In this document: positions 19,655 through 30,334 of the stretch, one piece after another | Position numbering within the stretch: position 1 is the stretch's first letter | Layout: every line of letters begins with the position of its first letter | Source: Sceloporus undulatus | Lineage: Eukaryota > Chordata > Lepidosauria > Squamata > Phrynosomatidae | Direction: 5' to 3' | NCBI RefSeq assembly: GCF_019175285.1 | Contig: NC_056528.1 | Coordinates: 20,271,657 to 20,335,656 of the forward strand | Length of the DNA stretch: 64,000 bases | Made by a program: the position numbers and the translations under genes | Notes under the pieces: generated by a model | Seen by the model: the letters and a program-made list of their open reading frames with translations, nothing else | The model's database searches: none | What the model was told of the DNA's origin: nothing

Positions 19655-19982
19655 TCGGTTAAGGGATGTCATATTGAGGAGGGAGCAAGCTTGTTTTCTG
19701 CTGCTCCAGAGAACAGGACCCGGAACAATGGATGCAAGCTCCAGGGAAAGATATTCCACCTCAACATTAGAAAGAACATCCTGACAATAAGAGCTGTTTG
19801 ATGGAGGAACATACTCTCTTGGAGGTTTGTGCAGTCTCCTTCCTTGGAGGTCTTTAAACAGAGACTGGATGGCCATCTGTTAATGGGGATGCTTGGATTG
19901 AGAGTTCCTGCATGGCAGAATGGGGTTGGACTGGATCAGGGCCCTTGTGGTCTCTTCCAACTCCATGATTCTATGATTCTAA
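19655..19982 (+). mobile_element. CR1 LINE 3' end
   Basis: Matches the last 320 bp of the intact CR1 ('gatgtcatattgaggaggga', 'cctggagg' region diverged, 'ggccatctgttaat') and ends in 'attctatgattctaa', the terminal octamer repeat. Confidence 0.85.
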
Positions 19983-20372
19983 GATGGGATTTACAGTCCA
20001 ACAGGAGGACCTCATGATTTGCATCTTAATTTTGGCCAGAGTGGTTTGAATCCAACTGACAGTTTGAACAAAGGGGTTATTCAGATGGTGAAAATAATTC
20101 AGGTAGAATCTGGGTGGAATCTTTGTGGTTTTCACGCATTTCAAATGTATCTGATTAATTTTGGGGAGAGGCTGCCAAACCCCCTACTTAACCCAGGATA
20201 ATTGATCTTGGGTTTCCCTCTGAAATATTTGCATTCTCGGCTGTGGGATTAACCAATGTGAATAGACCTGGCATAAACCAGGATAAAACTCTGCATGCCT
20301 TGAACATGCTTCTTGAACTGCATGCCTTGAACATTCACATCACCAATGCTATTAGGCAGCCGTCTGCATGTC

Positions 20373-20417
20373 CTAGGGTTCCGGAGCGTGCGGATGCTGC
20401 ATGCTCCGGAACCCTAG
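20373..20417. repeat. Perfect-arm palindrome, 15-bp arms
   Basis: CTAGGGTTCCGGAGC (20373-20387) is the exact reverse complement of GCTCCGGAACCCTAG (20403-20417), with one-mismatch pairing continuing inward. No repeat family recognised around it. Confidence 0.85.
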
Positions 20418-20540
20418 TATTGGCGGTAGCATGGCACTTTTGGACCCTCTGTCTCGGACCAAAGTTTCTATTAAAGCAGGAATGCCTAGGAACACGTCTG
20501 CTTTGTTAACATACATATACATAACATATATGTATCTGCC

Positions 20541-20755
20541 TAAATACCTAAAAGCACCAGATCCTATCTGATCTTGGAAGCTAAGCAGGATCAGCCCTGA
20601 TTAACACTCGTATGGGAGCCTGCCAAGGAATACCAGGCAGTGTAGATTATATTTCAGAGGAAGAAACTGGCTACACCACCTCTGAGTCTTCCTTACCTAA
20701 GAAAACCCTATGAAATTCATGGGGTCACCATAAGTCAACAGGTGACACACACATA
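20541..20755 (+). mobile_element. 5S rRNA-derived SINE with BovB-like tail
   Basis: Head matches 5S rRNA: 'atctgatcttggaagctaag', 'caggatcag', 'cgtatgggagcctgcc', 'aataccaggcagtgtag'. It then continues 'atttcagaggaagaaactgg' and ends with 'ggggtcaccataagtcaaca'. The 5S gene terminator is replaced by this body, so it is a SINE, not an rRNA gene. Confidence 0.85.
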
Positions 20756-20869
20756 CCGTACTTTTATATATGACATAAAATTCAGTTTTCTTGCTGCAGA
20801 ATTTGGATGGTCTGAGGTCATTTTAAAAATAATTATTAGCATGGGGTACTGACATTTCCCTCTTAAATC

Positions 20870-21290
20870 TGCATTTCAGCACATCGATAGAGCAGATGTC
20901 AAAATTCGGATTTTCCCCTCCTTTCTAGGACATTACAATATTGTGGAAGATCGAAACAGCCAGTCCTTTGGGCTTGCAACAATTTCCAGCCTGTTCGAAA
21001 AGCCTCTTGCACTGATCTGAATGCAGTTAGGAAGGCAATTGGTTGCACACGTGGTGTCCAGCCCTGAGTGTAAATAAAGCAAATTTATCGGTTTGACCTC
21101 TTGGTTCCATCTCCCATCCAAACGTAAAAGGAGACTCTCCATCAAATGAAACGGAAAAGGTCAAGAGTGTAACTCGCTGGAGAATGATTGCGGCAAAGAA
21201 AGCAAGAAAGGAAAGAACGGACTCATGTTGTGACTACTCAAGAGAAAGATGAGCCAACCGTTCCATCTAAATAGAGAAATACCTTACTTT
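20870..21290. promoter_or_regulatory. Candidate conserved noncoding block C
   Basis: No repeat signature over about 420 bp; retains CpGs ('acatcgatagagc', 'attcggattttc', 'tatcggtttgacc'). No coding signal in any frame. Function unknown; candidate by absence of repeats and CpG retention. Confidence 0.3.
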
Positions 21291-21314
21291 TTTGTTGAGG
21301 TGGTGCAGTGGAGA

Positions 21315-21545
21315 TGGCTGATATGTGCCTTCAAGTCAACTCTGATATGTGACCACCCTTTCATAGGGTTTTGATGGTAACATGTCTTCAGATGAGGTTT
21401 ATCATTGAGCAAGTCACACTCTCTCAGCCTCAGAAGAAGGCAATGGCAACCTCCCTCTTAACAAATCTGGTCAAGAAAACCCCATGATAGATTCACCGTA
21501 GGGTCACCAAAAGTCAGAAATTACCAGAAGGCACACTACAAAAAT
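21315..21545. mobile_element. Two SINE fragments, inverted then direct
   Basis: 21315-21400 is a minus-strand tail fragment ('atgtgccttcaagtcaactc'); 21405-21545 is a plus-strand 3' half ('gcaagtcacactctctcagc', 'gggtcaccaaaagtcagaaa'). Confidence 0.7.
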
Positions 21546-21639
21546 GTGCATTCAAGGCAACTGTGCTTTTTGCTAACCCTATGCCACAATTTCTTCAGAG
21601 AAGGTTTGCCATTGCTTTCAAGCTTCACCCTACAAACTA

Positions 21640-22030
21640 TTCGGCTTCAAACCAGAAATAAGTTTGTTAGTTCAGGATCTTCTCAAGCCCTTAGGTTTCT
21701 GGGCCAAAACTCCAGACCGAGGGTGATGGAATTAAGCGTTAGGCATTAATTACCGGCCATAGCTGTTCGCAGCTTGTCATGCAAACACACATACAGACCA
21801 TGCAAGAGCACATATTGTTTCTGTTTGGAAATCGAGACAGAAATCTTAGCCAAAGTGTTTTTCGTAAATCGAGATGAAATGAGGGGATTGTTCCTTCTCA
21901 CTTAGCAAGGGACATGGGGTTTTTAAAAAGTTTAATCTAGCCTACTTGCTTCTGTCCAGAAGGTTGGATGTAGAGCAGAGCAGAGGAGGAACATTGGAAC
22001 CACAATGACTGGAAGATAAGATGGAAGCTA
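21640..22030. other. Unique intergenic DNA, no feature resolved
   Basis: No repeat or gene recognised. A short CpG-retaining patch around 21755-21870 ('ttcgcagcttgtcatgcaaa', 'aaatcgagacagaaatc') could be regulatory; weak. Confidence 0.3.
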
Positions 22031-22035
22031 GGTAA

Positions 22036-22554
22036 GGACTTTATCACACCAGCCTGCTGTCCCACCACAACTGGGCTAGTTTAAGAATGGTAACATATTG
22101 CTTTGGCATAATATCTTATCACTCCCCCCCCCCATAGTGCTTTGGTGATCCATGGCTGTGTGATCTGTTTTATGCATTGCCAATTGCCACCTTCCGGTGG
22201 TGGGAACAGCCGCCGCCAAACACCTCCCAAAGCTGATTGTTATGTAAATATGCACACAGCAACTAGCTTCAGGAAGATGTTGGTGGCCACAATCGCTGCA
22301 AGAGGGAAAGAGGAACAGAAACATAGCCACTCACACCCTATGAATGCCTGAGCAGTGGAAATGTAGTCGAAAGGACTTATCGCACAAAGGCTGTAGTGGA
22401 ATAGCAGCAAGATTGAGAGCCTATTGACAGGTTTTGCCCATCAATGGAAATGTTGCCCAACAGTAACTAATGGAATTCAAGACAGCAGCAGGACGTCATG
22501 CGATGCTTTTATCCTGTTGAAATCCTGCTTTCTTTGCCTTGTGTGATAAAGTCC
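22036..22554. mobile_element. Harbinger-like nonautonomous DNA transposon
   Basis: Ends GGACTTTATCACAC and GTGTGATAAAGTCC are exact inverses, flanked by TAA on both sides (22033-22035 and 22555-22557). A 3-bp TWA duplication is typical of PIF/Harbinger. An internal 'ggacttatcgcacaaaggct' at about 22375 repeats the end sequence, suggesting subterminal repeats or an internal rearrangement. 519 bp, no transposase. Confidence 0.75.
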
Positions 22555-22754
22555 TAAGTATATGCTCCCTGGGGAGTCTTTGCAAGTTGCAGCAACGAAC
22601 GTCTTAAGGCTTGCACATTGTAGCTGAGCTGTAAATTGGCACATCAGAACTGGAGAAACTCCATCCTTGCCTCCCACTGGGAGGTGACCCACAAAAATGT
22701 GTCAGTCTTGAGAGGTGGCAACCCAGCTCTGCTTTAGATGATGGATCAGAAGAC

Positions 22755-23640
22755 AGACCCTCAGTTCAGAGGATGATACCAACTTTGGGGTGGGGCATCC
22801 CAGAGAGCAGGAGTAGAATTCAAAATTACCTTGACAGATTGGAGAGTTGGGCCGAAACTAACAAAAGGAATTTCAACAGGGATAAATGTAAGGTATTACA
22901 GCTAGGCAAGAAAAATGAACCATACATATATAGGATGGGTGACACCTGACTTGAAAGCAATAAATTTGAATGGGATCTAGGGGTCTTAGCAGGCCACAAG
23001 CTGAACATGAATCAACAGTGTGACGCACCAGCTACAGCCAATGTAATTCTAGGGTGCATCAGTAGGAGTGTAGGGTCTAGATTGAGGGAAGAAATAGTGC
23101 CACTCTATTCTGCTTTGGCCAGATGACACCCAGAATTGTGTTCAGTTTGGGGCACCACAATTCAAGAGGAATGTTGACAAGCGGGAATGTGTCCCGAGAA
23201 AGGTGACCAAAATGGTGAAAGGTTTGGAAACCAAGCATTATGAGGAACAACTGATGAAGCTGGGGTTTTTTAGGTTGGACAAGAGGAGACTGAGAGATGA
23301 CATGATGGGTATCTTTAAATACCTAAAGGAATATCATGTAGAAGATGGAGCAAGCTTGTTTTCTGTTGTACCAGATACTAGAACAAAAAACAGGGCGTTC
23401 AAATGACATGAAAAGAAATTTCTTCTCAACGCTAGGAAGAACATCTTGACTGTAACAACTGTTCAACCATGGAACAGGCTGCCTCAGAGTCTCCTTCTTT
23501 GGAGGTTTTTAAACAGAGGCTAGATGGCTGTCTATCAGGAGTGCTTCAATGGTGTATTCCTGCATGGTAGGGGACTAGACTAGATAGCCCTTGGAGGTCC
23601 TTTCCAACTCTCAGATTCTATAATTCTTTAATTCTATGTG
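22755..23640 (+). mobile_element. CR1 LINE 3' fragment, ~880 bp
   Basis: Colinear with the last part of the reverse transcriptase ORF and the 3' end of the intact CR1: 'aggcaagaaaaatgaaccat', 'cacaagctgaacatgaatca', 'gaaggtgaccaaaatggtga' diverged, 'tagatggctgtctatcagga', ending in 'attctataattctttaattc'. Multiple stops and frameshifts: dead. Confidence 0.85.
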
Positions 23641-23644
23641 ATAA

Positions 23645-24460
23645 GAGCTACAAGAAATTCCTCGAGGGAAGCACATTGCCCACCCCTGCATTATATTGAC
23701 CTCCTAGTTAAATAATCAAGACAGATTCATGAAACTGTTGCTGTATGGAAAGAGCTACTGATTGTTGTGGCAGAACTGATATAGGCATAGGGTATAATCA
23801 AGAAGAAAAGCAGGTTTTGCATTTATCTTGCTTTTCTTTTTAAAAAAGTCTGGGAGAGTATGTGCAGTTGGGATATTTCCTCAAACAAAACACTGGGATA
23901 AGAAATGTACCATGCTTTCAAAAACAGTCTGGTGGCCCTCTAAGAGCAAAACGATTTTGAGCGGAAGCCACCGTGTTACATCCGACCATCTTTTCAGGGG
24001 CTCCCAAACTTTTCTGCTGTTTGACAGAGCTGTTTCTTCTATTCTTTCTTTTTTTCCATCCTGCAGAAAAGAATCTTTTTGAAGCCCTCGGGATGTTTTC
24101 TCTTGCTAGGAATGAGAGAAAGAGGCCATCCCCAACCATGGGTGGAGGAGCACAGCAGAGCTGGTGGTGCTGGAAGGAAAAATCCAGTCATCGTGGAATC
24201 CTAAATTTGGAAGGTACACTCATCCGCTCCAAAAAAGAGCTCTTCAAGCTGCAGAGCTATCTGAAACCCTTGCGGCAAGAAGGTCCCTGGCGATGAGGCT
24301 GAGATCAAACAACCCCTTTGGTGCGGAAAGAGGGGGAGCTGCAGGAATTCCTCTAGAACTGGTGGAATGCATGATGCAAAGTCTTTTTGCAGGCCGCTGG
24401 CTTAGTTTTGGCCAACTGATTTGGGTTCTGATTTTCAAGTAAATTAGACCTGAGCCATAG
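23645..24460. other. Unique intergenic DNA
   Basis: No repeat family recognised and no convincing protein in any frame. Overlapping frames of 84-107 codons around 23.83-24.44 kb have no recognisable family and are not called. Confidence 0.3.
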
Positions 24461-24465
24461 GAGAA

Positions 24466-24780
24466 GAACCATGGAATCCTAGAGTGAAGGGACCCCAAGG
24501 GTCATCCACTCCTGCTCCCTTTTGCCATGCAGGAATACACAATTATAGCACTAAGACAGATAACCATCCAGTCTCTATTTAAAAACGTCCAAAGATGGAG
24601 ACTCCACCACTCTAAGAGGCAGATTATTCAACCATCAGGAAGGTCTTTCTAATATTTAGGTGGAATCTCTTTTCCTGTAGTTTGCATCCATTGCTCTGTG
24701 TCCTAATCTCTGGAGCAGCAGAAAACAAGCTTGCTCCAGCCTCAATATGACATCCCTTCAAATATTTGTTTGGGGAAGAG
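24466..24780 (-). mobile_element. CR1 LINE 3' end (reverse)
   Basis: Complement of the CR1 terminus: 'gaatcctagagtgaagggac', 'aggaatacacaattatagca', 'ctctatttaaaaacgtccaa', 'gagcagcagaaaacaagctt'. Confidence 0.85.
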
Positions 24781-25097
24781 GTGAGAAGGTGGCATAATGT
24801 AGCTTGCCATGTGGGAAGCGCAGACCCATTGTATAGGGTCAGCCTAGAGGGATATGCATACATTGATAGAAGCATCATTTTAATGCAAGACAGTTTTTTT
24901 TTCCAAACTAGCCAGTTTCTTTCTTGTATGGATAGCAAAATAATAATAATAATAGGACTCTAGATTCCAGAATGAAGCAAGGAATGCCTTTTGTCTGTGC
25001 AAAATACTTTGAATGAAGCAAAGGCTGGATCTGCATCGCAGAAATAATCTCTCCTATGAATACTGCCCCAAGTAGCCACCTGGGAAAGTAAATTAAG

Positions 25098-25285
25098 GAC
25101 TAATCTGCACTGCAGAATTAAAGCAGTTTTGCACCACTTTAACTACCATGGATCCATCCTTGCAATCCTGGAATTTATAGTTTATTGAGCACCAGAGCTC
25201 TGTGACAGAGAAGGCAGAAGGAGGGATTGGTGCTGATCCAGTCTGCAAGAACCGGAGAGCTGAGTCTGGTAAAAGGCAGTTTAGG
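25098..25285. mobile_element. Palindromic MITE family A, left half
   Basis: 'ctaatctgcactgcagaatt', 'gcaccactttaactaccatg', 'gagcaccagagctctgtgac'. The right half has been lost. Confidence 0.65.
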
Positions 25286-25290
25286 GCCAA

Positions 25291-25475
25291 AATACCCCAG
25301 AGGCACCAGATCCCCTCTGATCTTGAAAGCTAAGCAGGGTCAGCCTTGGTTAGTACTTGGATGAGAGACCACCAATGAATTCCGGGTGTTGTAGGCTTAA
25401 TTCCAGAGGAAGGAAGTGGTAGAACCATCTTGGAGTGTGCCTTGCCTAAGAAAATACTGTGAAATTCATGTGTGT
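25291..25475 (+). mobile_element. 5S rRNA-derived SINE
   Basis: Best-preserved 5S head in the window: 'ctctgatcttgaaagctaag', 'cagggtcag', 'ggttagtacttggatgagag', 'ccgggtgttgtaggctt'. Body 'ccagaggaaggaagtggt' follows; the tail is cut after 'aatactgtgaaattcat'. Confidence 0.85.
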
Positions 25476-25704
25476 GCCTGCATGCCTTCCAGTTGCCTGT
25501 TTTGGGAGCTGGAAATGCAGGAAGAGTTCAAGATGTTCACGTTTAACTTCATTGTTGTGTGATAAATCTCTGTGTGCGCACCATCATGTTGCCTGTTTTG
25601 GGGTTTGGAGAGATGGGAAGTTGGGAGATTTCAAAGCATTCATGTATACAATTCAACAATTATACAATTGTTGTATAATAAATGTCTTTGTGTGTGTGCA
25701 ATGC

Positions 25705-25950
25705 ATGCATAAGTCGACTTATGGCAACCCCATGGCTTTCATAGGGTCTTCTTAGGCAAGGACGACTCCAGAGCTGGTTTTGCCTGAAACAGAGCCTTGT
25801 GCACCTAGGACTGGTTGACGGTTGCCTATCCAAGGCCTAACCTGAGCTGACCCTGCTTAGTGTCCAAGATCAGACAAGAATCGGGTGCCTTTAGGGCATT
25901 TTCATAGGGTCGCCATAAGCCGACAGCCGACTTAAAAGCACATAGAGACA
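25705..25950 (-). mobile_element. 5S rRNA-derived SINE (reverse) abutting a direct tail
   Basis: Reverse: 'gtcgacttatggcaacccca', 'ttaggcaaggacgactccag', then 5S complement 'gaccctgcttagtgtccaag' and 'atcagacaagaatcgggtgc'. It is followed at 25905-25950 by a plus-strand tail 'agggtcgccataagccgaca'. Confidence 0.75.
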
Positions 25951-26039
25951 CACAAAAGGCAGTTTGGGGCCTGGTTTTTTGAAAAAAGCTATCCATCAGC
26001 CAGGCAGAGAGCGAGAGAGCAAAAGGAGAGGGCATTTTA

Positions 26040-26470
26040 GGAATGGAGCCAGGGAAATCTGATCATTAAGAAACCCCTCCTGGTTGTCTGGGGAAATTTA
26101 ATTAAATCGCTGGAAGGCTTGCGCGCAAGAGAACACATCTGGATTCAATATGTGGAGCTTTGATATGTATTTTTTTCTTTTTTTAAAGTTCACTCTTTTC
26201 CCATCTTGTTGTTGAAGGAGAACCAGGGCGGGACGGAGGGGCAATGGGGAGAGAAGGGGGGGGGGGGAGAAAGCGCCAGGAAGAGGGAGACAAGGAGCCA
26301 GGGAACGTTGGCAGAGAAAAAGAAAGAAAGAAAGAGGAAAAGGAGGGGTGAGAAAGAAGGAATGTGTATGCAAAGAGAAGGCAGAGGAAAAGCTTTGCAA
26401 AAACAGCACTGGATGGGCATCCAGCAAAGTGAGCTGCAGGCCGAGATGTATTTAGTAAGCCATTCAGAAT
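26040..26470. other. Unique DNA with a purine-rich block
   Basis: 26040-26170 is unique, with CpGs ('aaatcgctggaaggcttgcgc'). 26205-26400 is a G/A-rich tract including a run of G. The frames on either strand through the purine block are low-complexity artefacts. Confidence 0.4.
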
Positions 26471-26671
26471 CTGTCCAGTGCAGAATTAGGTTCTGGGTTC
26501 AAGTCCTGCTTGGCATCCTTAGGCTGCACCCGCACTGTAGAAAAGAATCCAGTTTCAAACTGCTTAGGTTATTTTGGCCCTAAATTGCCTTTTATCAGGG
26601 ACAGACTCAGCTCTCCGATTCTTCCAGATTGGATCAGCATCAGTCCCTCCTTCTGCCCCAATCTCCTCTTT

Positions 26672-26905
26672 GGCTGCATTTGCACTGCAGAAATAATCCA
26701 GTTTGACACCACTTTAACTGCCATGGCACAATGCTGCAGAAGTCTGGGATTTGTCGTTTTGAGAGATATTTAGCCTTCTCTATCAGAGAGCTCTCGTGCT
26801 ATAGCAAACTACAAATCCCTGGATTCCATAGCATGGAACCATGGCAATTAAAGCCTTAGGGTCGCCATAAGTCAGAAATGACTTGAAGGCACAAACAACA
26901 ACTTC
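26672..26905. mobile_element. Palindromic MITE family A with SINE tail
   Basis: 'ggctgcatttgcactgcaga', 'ccagtttgacaccactttaa' on the left and 'aaactacaaatccctggatt' on the right. The right end is replaced by a SINE tail ('ttagggtcgccataagtcag'). A further left-end fragment is at 26520-26570. Confidence 0.7.
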
Positions 26906-26924
26906 ATGCCAGGGACAAAGCCTT

Positions 26925-27005
26925 GTGTATATGCGTACCTTTAAGTCGCCTGCCCACTGATGGCAATCCTGTGAATTGCACAGGGTTTTCTTTGGCAGCA
27001 AATTA
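26925..27005 (-). mobile_element. 5S-type SINE tail fragment (reverse)
   Basis: 'tatatgcgtacctttaagtc', 'gatggcaatcctgtgaattg', 'cacagggttttctttggcag'. Confidence 0.6.
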
Positions 27006-27286
27006 GAAGAGGCATTTCCCAACATTTTAGAATGTGAGACTGGACATGGAAAAGCTGTGAATCCACCCAACACAGTTTGACAAGTAGATGCAGGCACTGG
27101 AGATCCTCAAGCATTGCCTGCACTGCCAACTCTTGAGCCATAGCTCAGGACATCTTGCATTAAGCTGTGGGTTGATCTAAATGACCTCAAATACATCTTT
27201 AGCATACATTCTATGATGTCCTTTTCCAGTAATGTAATGAGGAGCATAGGTATGGGCAGCCCTGAACCTGAGTGAAAAGAGACCAG

Positions 27287-27512
27287 GGCTGCATCTACAC
27301 TGCAGAATTAATGCAGTTTTACACAGCTTTAAATGCCATGGCCCCATGGTACAGAATCCTGAGGGTTTGTAGTTTGGTGTGGCACCAGAGCTCTCCAACA
27401 GAGAAGGCTAAAGGGTTCGCAAAACTACAAACCCCAGAATTCCATAGGATGGAGCCATGGCAGTTAAAGTAGTGCCAAACTGCATTAATTCTGCAGTGTA
27501 GATGCATCCTTG
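27287..27512. mobile_element. Palindromic MITE family A, full length
   Basis: Outer arms 'gggctgcatctacactgcag' and 'ctgcagtgtagatgcatcc' pair; the pairing continues through 'aattaatgcag' and 'ctgcattaatt' and inner arms 'ggtttgtagtttggtgtg' against 'aaaactacaaaccccag'. About 225 bp. Best reference copy for the family. Confidence 0.85.
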
Positions 27513-27814
27513 GAGATGACGAGGAAAAAGCACAAAACCTATGAGACTGAACTGAAGTTTGATCTAGATTCTAGAGCCTAGGAAGGGTATCTATTTTTGT
27601 TGGTCACTGTTCCAAAAGCATCACTAGATCTGAAGATCTAGTCCACTCCAGCTTTCCATTTCCCACAGTGGCAAAGCGAAGCAAATGCCTCAAGTCAAGT
27701 GGCACATTTCAAGTGGTAGCAAATAGTTTGGATTTTTAAACATTGATTCTTGGTTGTTTGGGGCCCTATTTTTTGGACAAACCTTAGGCGTGGAAGAGAT
27801 GCATGGGATTTTCT

Positions 27815-28015
27815 CGCTTTGGAGATCGGCATTTGATTCCCGCTTGGTCATGAAAGTCCATTGGGTGACCTTTGGGTGAGTCACGCTCTCTCAGTCCCTG
27901 AAAACCCCATGATTGCCCAGTGGGTTTGCCACCATTGCCATCCTCTGAGGCTGAGAGAGTGGAGCTAGCCCATGGTCACCTAGTGGGTTTCAATGGCTGA
28001 GTATGTTTCTTTGGG
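27815..28015. mobile_element. Two facing SINE fragments
   Basis: Plus-strand piece 27815-27910 ('tttggagatcggcatttgat', 'gggtgacctttgggtgagtc') faces a minus-strand piece 27912-28010 ('ccatcctctgaggctgagag', 'atggtcacctagtgggtttc'). Confidence 0.7.
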
Positions 28016-28202
28016 TGCATCTTAGGGGCCATTCAGAGTACCTTTTAGCCCAGATCAGGAACCGATTCTTGCATGTGAAATTCATATTAGCCCCGAATCT
28101 CCCACAAGCGAATCAGAAGCTTCCATAACCGTTTCGTGGCAAATGCCCCTTAGCGTGGGTCATTTGGAATCGGGGCAAAAGCTGCATCTTTTTCAAAAAA
28201 CC

Positions 28203-28425
28203 AGGTTTGGCGACACTGGAAAAATAATGCAGTTTGACACCACTTTAACTGCCACAGCTCCATCTTCTAGCATCCTGGGATCTGTAGTTTGGTGAGGCAC
28301 CGGCACTCTTTGGCAGAGACGACCAAAGACTTTGTAAAACTACATGTCCCAAGATTCCATCGGATGGAACCACAGCACTTCAAAGGATGTCAAACTGCAT
28401 TATTTCTACAGTGTAGATACAGCCC
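28203..28425. mobile_element. Palindromic MITE family A, full length
   Basis: 'aataatgcagtttgacacca' pairs with 'gtcaaactgcattatttc'; inner arms 'ggatctgtagtttggtgagg' and 'aaaactacatgtcccaag'. Ends in 'acagtgtagatacagcc'. Confidence 0.85.
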
Positions 28426-28439
28426 TAGCCCAATGTTCA

Positions 28440-28535
28440 GAGAATCATAGAATCATTGAGTTGGAAGAGACCGCAGAGTCCTTCAAATCCAATCCCCTGC
28501 CATGCAGGAATACACAATCAAAGCACTCAAATCAC
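28440..28535 (-). mobile_element. CR1 3' terminus (reverse)
   Basis: 'gaatcatagaatcattgagt', 'tggaagagaccgcagagtcc', 'ccctgccatgcaggaataca'. Confidence 0.8.
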
Positions 28536-28539
28536 TCCA

Positions 28540-29470
28540 GCACACTGTCTCTCCATCAACAGTGGTACCCATTTTTTAAAATTATGTTTATTGCAAGGCA
28601 AATGGCACAAACTCTTCAGGCAGGTGCAGCAATTTGAGGGAGAATCTGCTGGGATAGTTGATGCAGTAAAGACTGTACAGCTGGCGGCAGCTGTCTTATA
28701 GGATATATTTGACCCATCATCACTGCATCCTAATGTACAGTTGGTTCTGCTGCTTCCATTATTGATTGCTAATCTTTCGCTTTTAAAAATAGATATTAAA
28801 GTATCTTTTTTTTAAAGAAAAGGAAATGAGGGTTTGCGCAGGACTTTCCTGTCCAAGGATCTCCACTTATCTCCATCCCTATGAGAAGCACACCCCACTG
28901 AGTGCATCCAATGACTGCATTTGCCGATTTGGCAGCAGCTTCACACAAGAGGCTCACCACCTTCCTGGGATCTGCCTTAATCTCCAGATCTTTCTCTTCT
29001 GTTCTTTCCATCTGCTGGGAGAGTCCCTAGCCATTAATAAAATAATTTTCTTTACTCTCCCCCCCCCCCCTTTTTTTTCTCTCTCTCTCCAAAAAATGCT
29101 TGCATTACTGGCCCCGCAATGGATGACCTTTCACACGGGACTGTTGAATTTCATTCCATTTCTGTGACTTCAGTTTGTGAAGTCATCCTGTTCGCTGGGC
29201 AACTTTTTCCAATCTGGAGCCCGCTCCTCCCACCGTTTACTCACAGAAAACAGGAATGGCCCAGAGTGCGGCCTTGGACATTTCCTGTTGTTTTAGATTG
29301 CTCTAACCACTCCCCCTCACTGCCACCTTTGCAGCTTCAACAATCCTCAGGAACAGCTCCTTTCCACCAAATCCTTCCTTGAAAAAGAGCATCTGGTTCC
29401 ATAAATTCCTTTGGCTTAACCCCCAGTCCTCATCTCAAGCTCAAATGAAATGACTCGCTGTGTTTATTTG
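28540..29470. other. Unique intergenic DNA
   Basis: Mostly unique sequence with a C/T-rich patch at about 29055-29090. The open frames around 28.3-29.4 kb show no recognisable protein; no gene is called. Confidence 0.35.
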
Positions 29471-29484
29471 GGTGCTAATCCATA

Positions 29485-29700
29485 GCGGTTTGAGCACTGG
29501 ACTACAACTCTAGAGACCAAGGTTAAATTCCCAATTCGACCATGAAACCCACTGGTTGACCATGGGCAAGTCACATACTCTCAGCCTCAGGGGATGGCAA
29601 TGGCAAACCTCCTCTGAACAAATCTTGCTAAGAAAACCCCACGATGGGTTTGCTTTAGGGTTGCCATAAGTTGGAAACGATTTGAAGGCACACAACATTT
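29485..29700 (+). mobile_element. tRNA-derived SINE, near full length
   Basis: 'agcggtttgagcactggact', 'aaggttaaattcccaattcg', 'gaccatgggcaagtcacata', tail 'gggttgccataagttggaaa' then 'cgatttgaaggcacacaac'. Confidence 0.85.
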
Positions 29701-29767
29701 CCCTTGGTTTCTGTGAAACTTACTCCAAAGTAAATGCATTTAGGATTACAGGTTAAGAATTTATGTA

Positions 29768-30028
29768 CAGTCAGCCCTCTGTATCCATGGATTCTTTATC
29801 CACAGATTCAACCATTCATGACTTGTATTTATAATTTAAAACAATAAATTCCATAAAGCAAACCAAGAGGTCTGAAGAATAGTTCTACAGTGGAATGGAT
29901 TGTCTTTCCTTGAAAGTCTTTAACAATTTGTTGGAAGGAGATTTTTCAGGAGTGGTTTAGTTTTGTATTCCTGCATGGCAAGTGGATGGACTATATGGTC
30001 CTTAGGTTCCCTTCCAACCCTATGGTTC
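29768..30028 (+). mobile_element. Truncated Tigger-like MITE followed by a CR1 3' end
   Basis: 29768-29868 has the left end CAGTCAGCCCTCTGTATCC but no right end. 29880-30028 is a CR1 3' end ('agtggaatggattgtctttc', 'tattcctgcatggcaagtgg'). Confidence 0.7.
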
Positions 30029-30104
30029 AAAGGCTGGAAACATACGTTGTTTGCAAAGAAGGTAGCAATAGGGTGCCCAAGCAGATCCGAGATGAACCAA
30101 TTGA

Positions 30105-30332
30105 TTCAAATTACAAGGAAAGAGATTCCACTTAAATGTGAAGGAGAACTTCTTGACTGTAAAAGCTGTTTGACAGTGGAATGGACAGCCACAGAAACTG
30201 TTGGATCCTCCATCTTTGGAGGTCTCTAAACAGATTTGATGGAAATCTTTTGGGGGTGCTTCAGTTGTGCATTCCTGCATGGCGTAGGGTTGGATTAGAT
30301 GACCCTTGGGGTGCCTTCTAAGATTCTATGGA
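30105..30332 (+). mobile_element. CR1 LINE 3' end
   Basis: 'aaggaaagagattccactta', 'gctgtttgacagtggaatgg', 'cattcctgcatggcgtaggg', ending 'aagattctatgg'. Confidence 0.8.
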
Positions 30333-30334
30333 AC

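Noticed and set aside
25291-25475. 5S rRNA gene
   Set aside because: Only the 5S-like head is present, diverged, and it is fused to a SINE body; three other copies have the same fusion.
26098-26583. Frames of 109 and 125 codons near 26.2-26.4 kb
   Set aside because: Low-complexity translation of a purine-rich tract on either strand.
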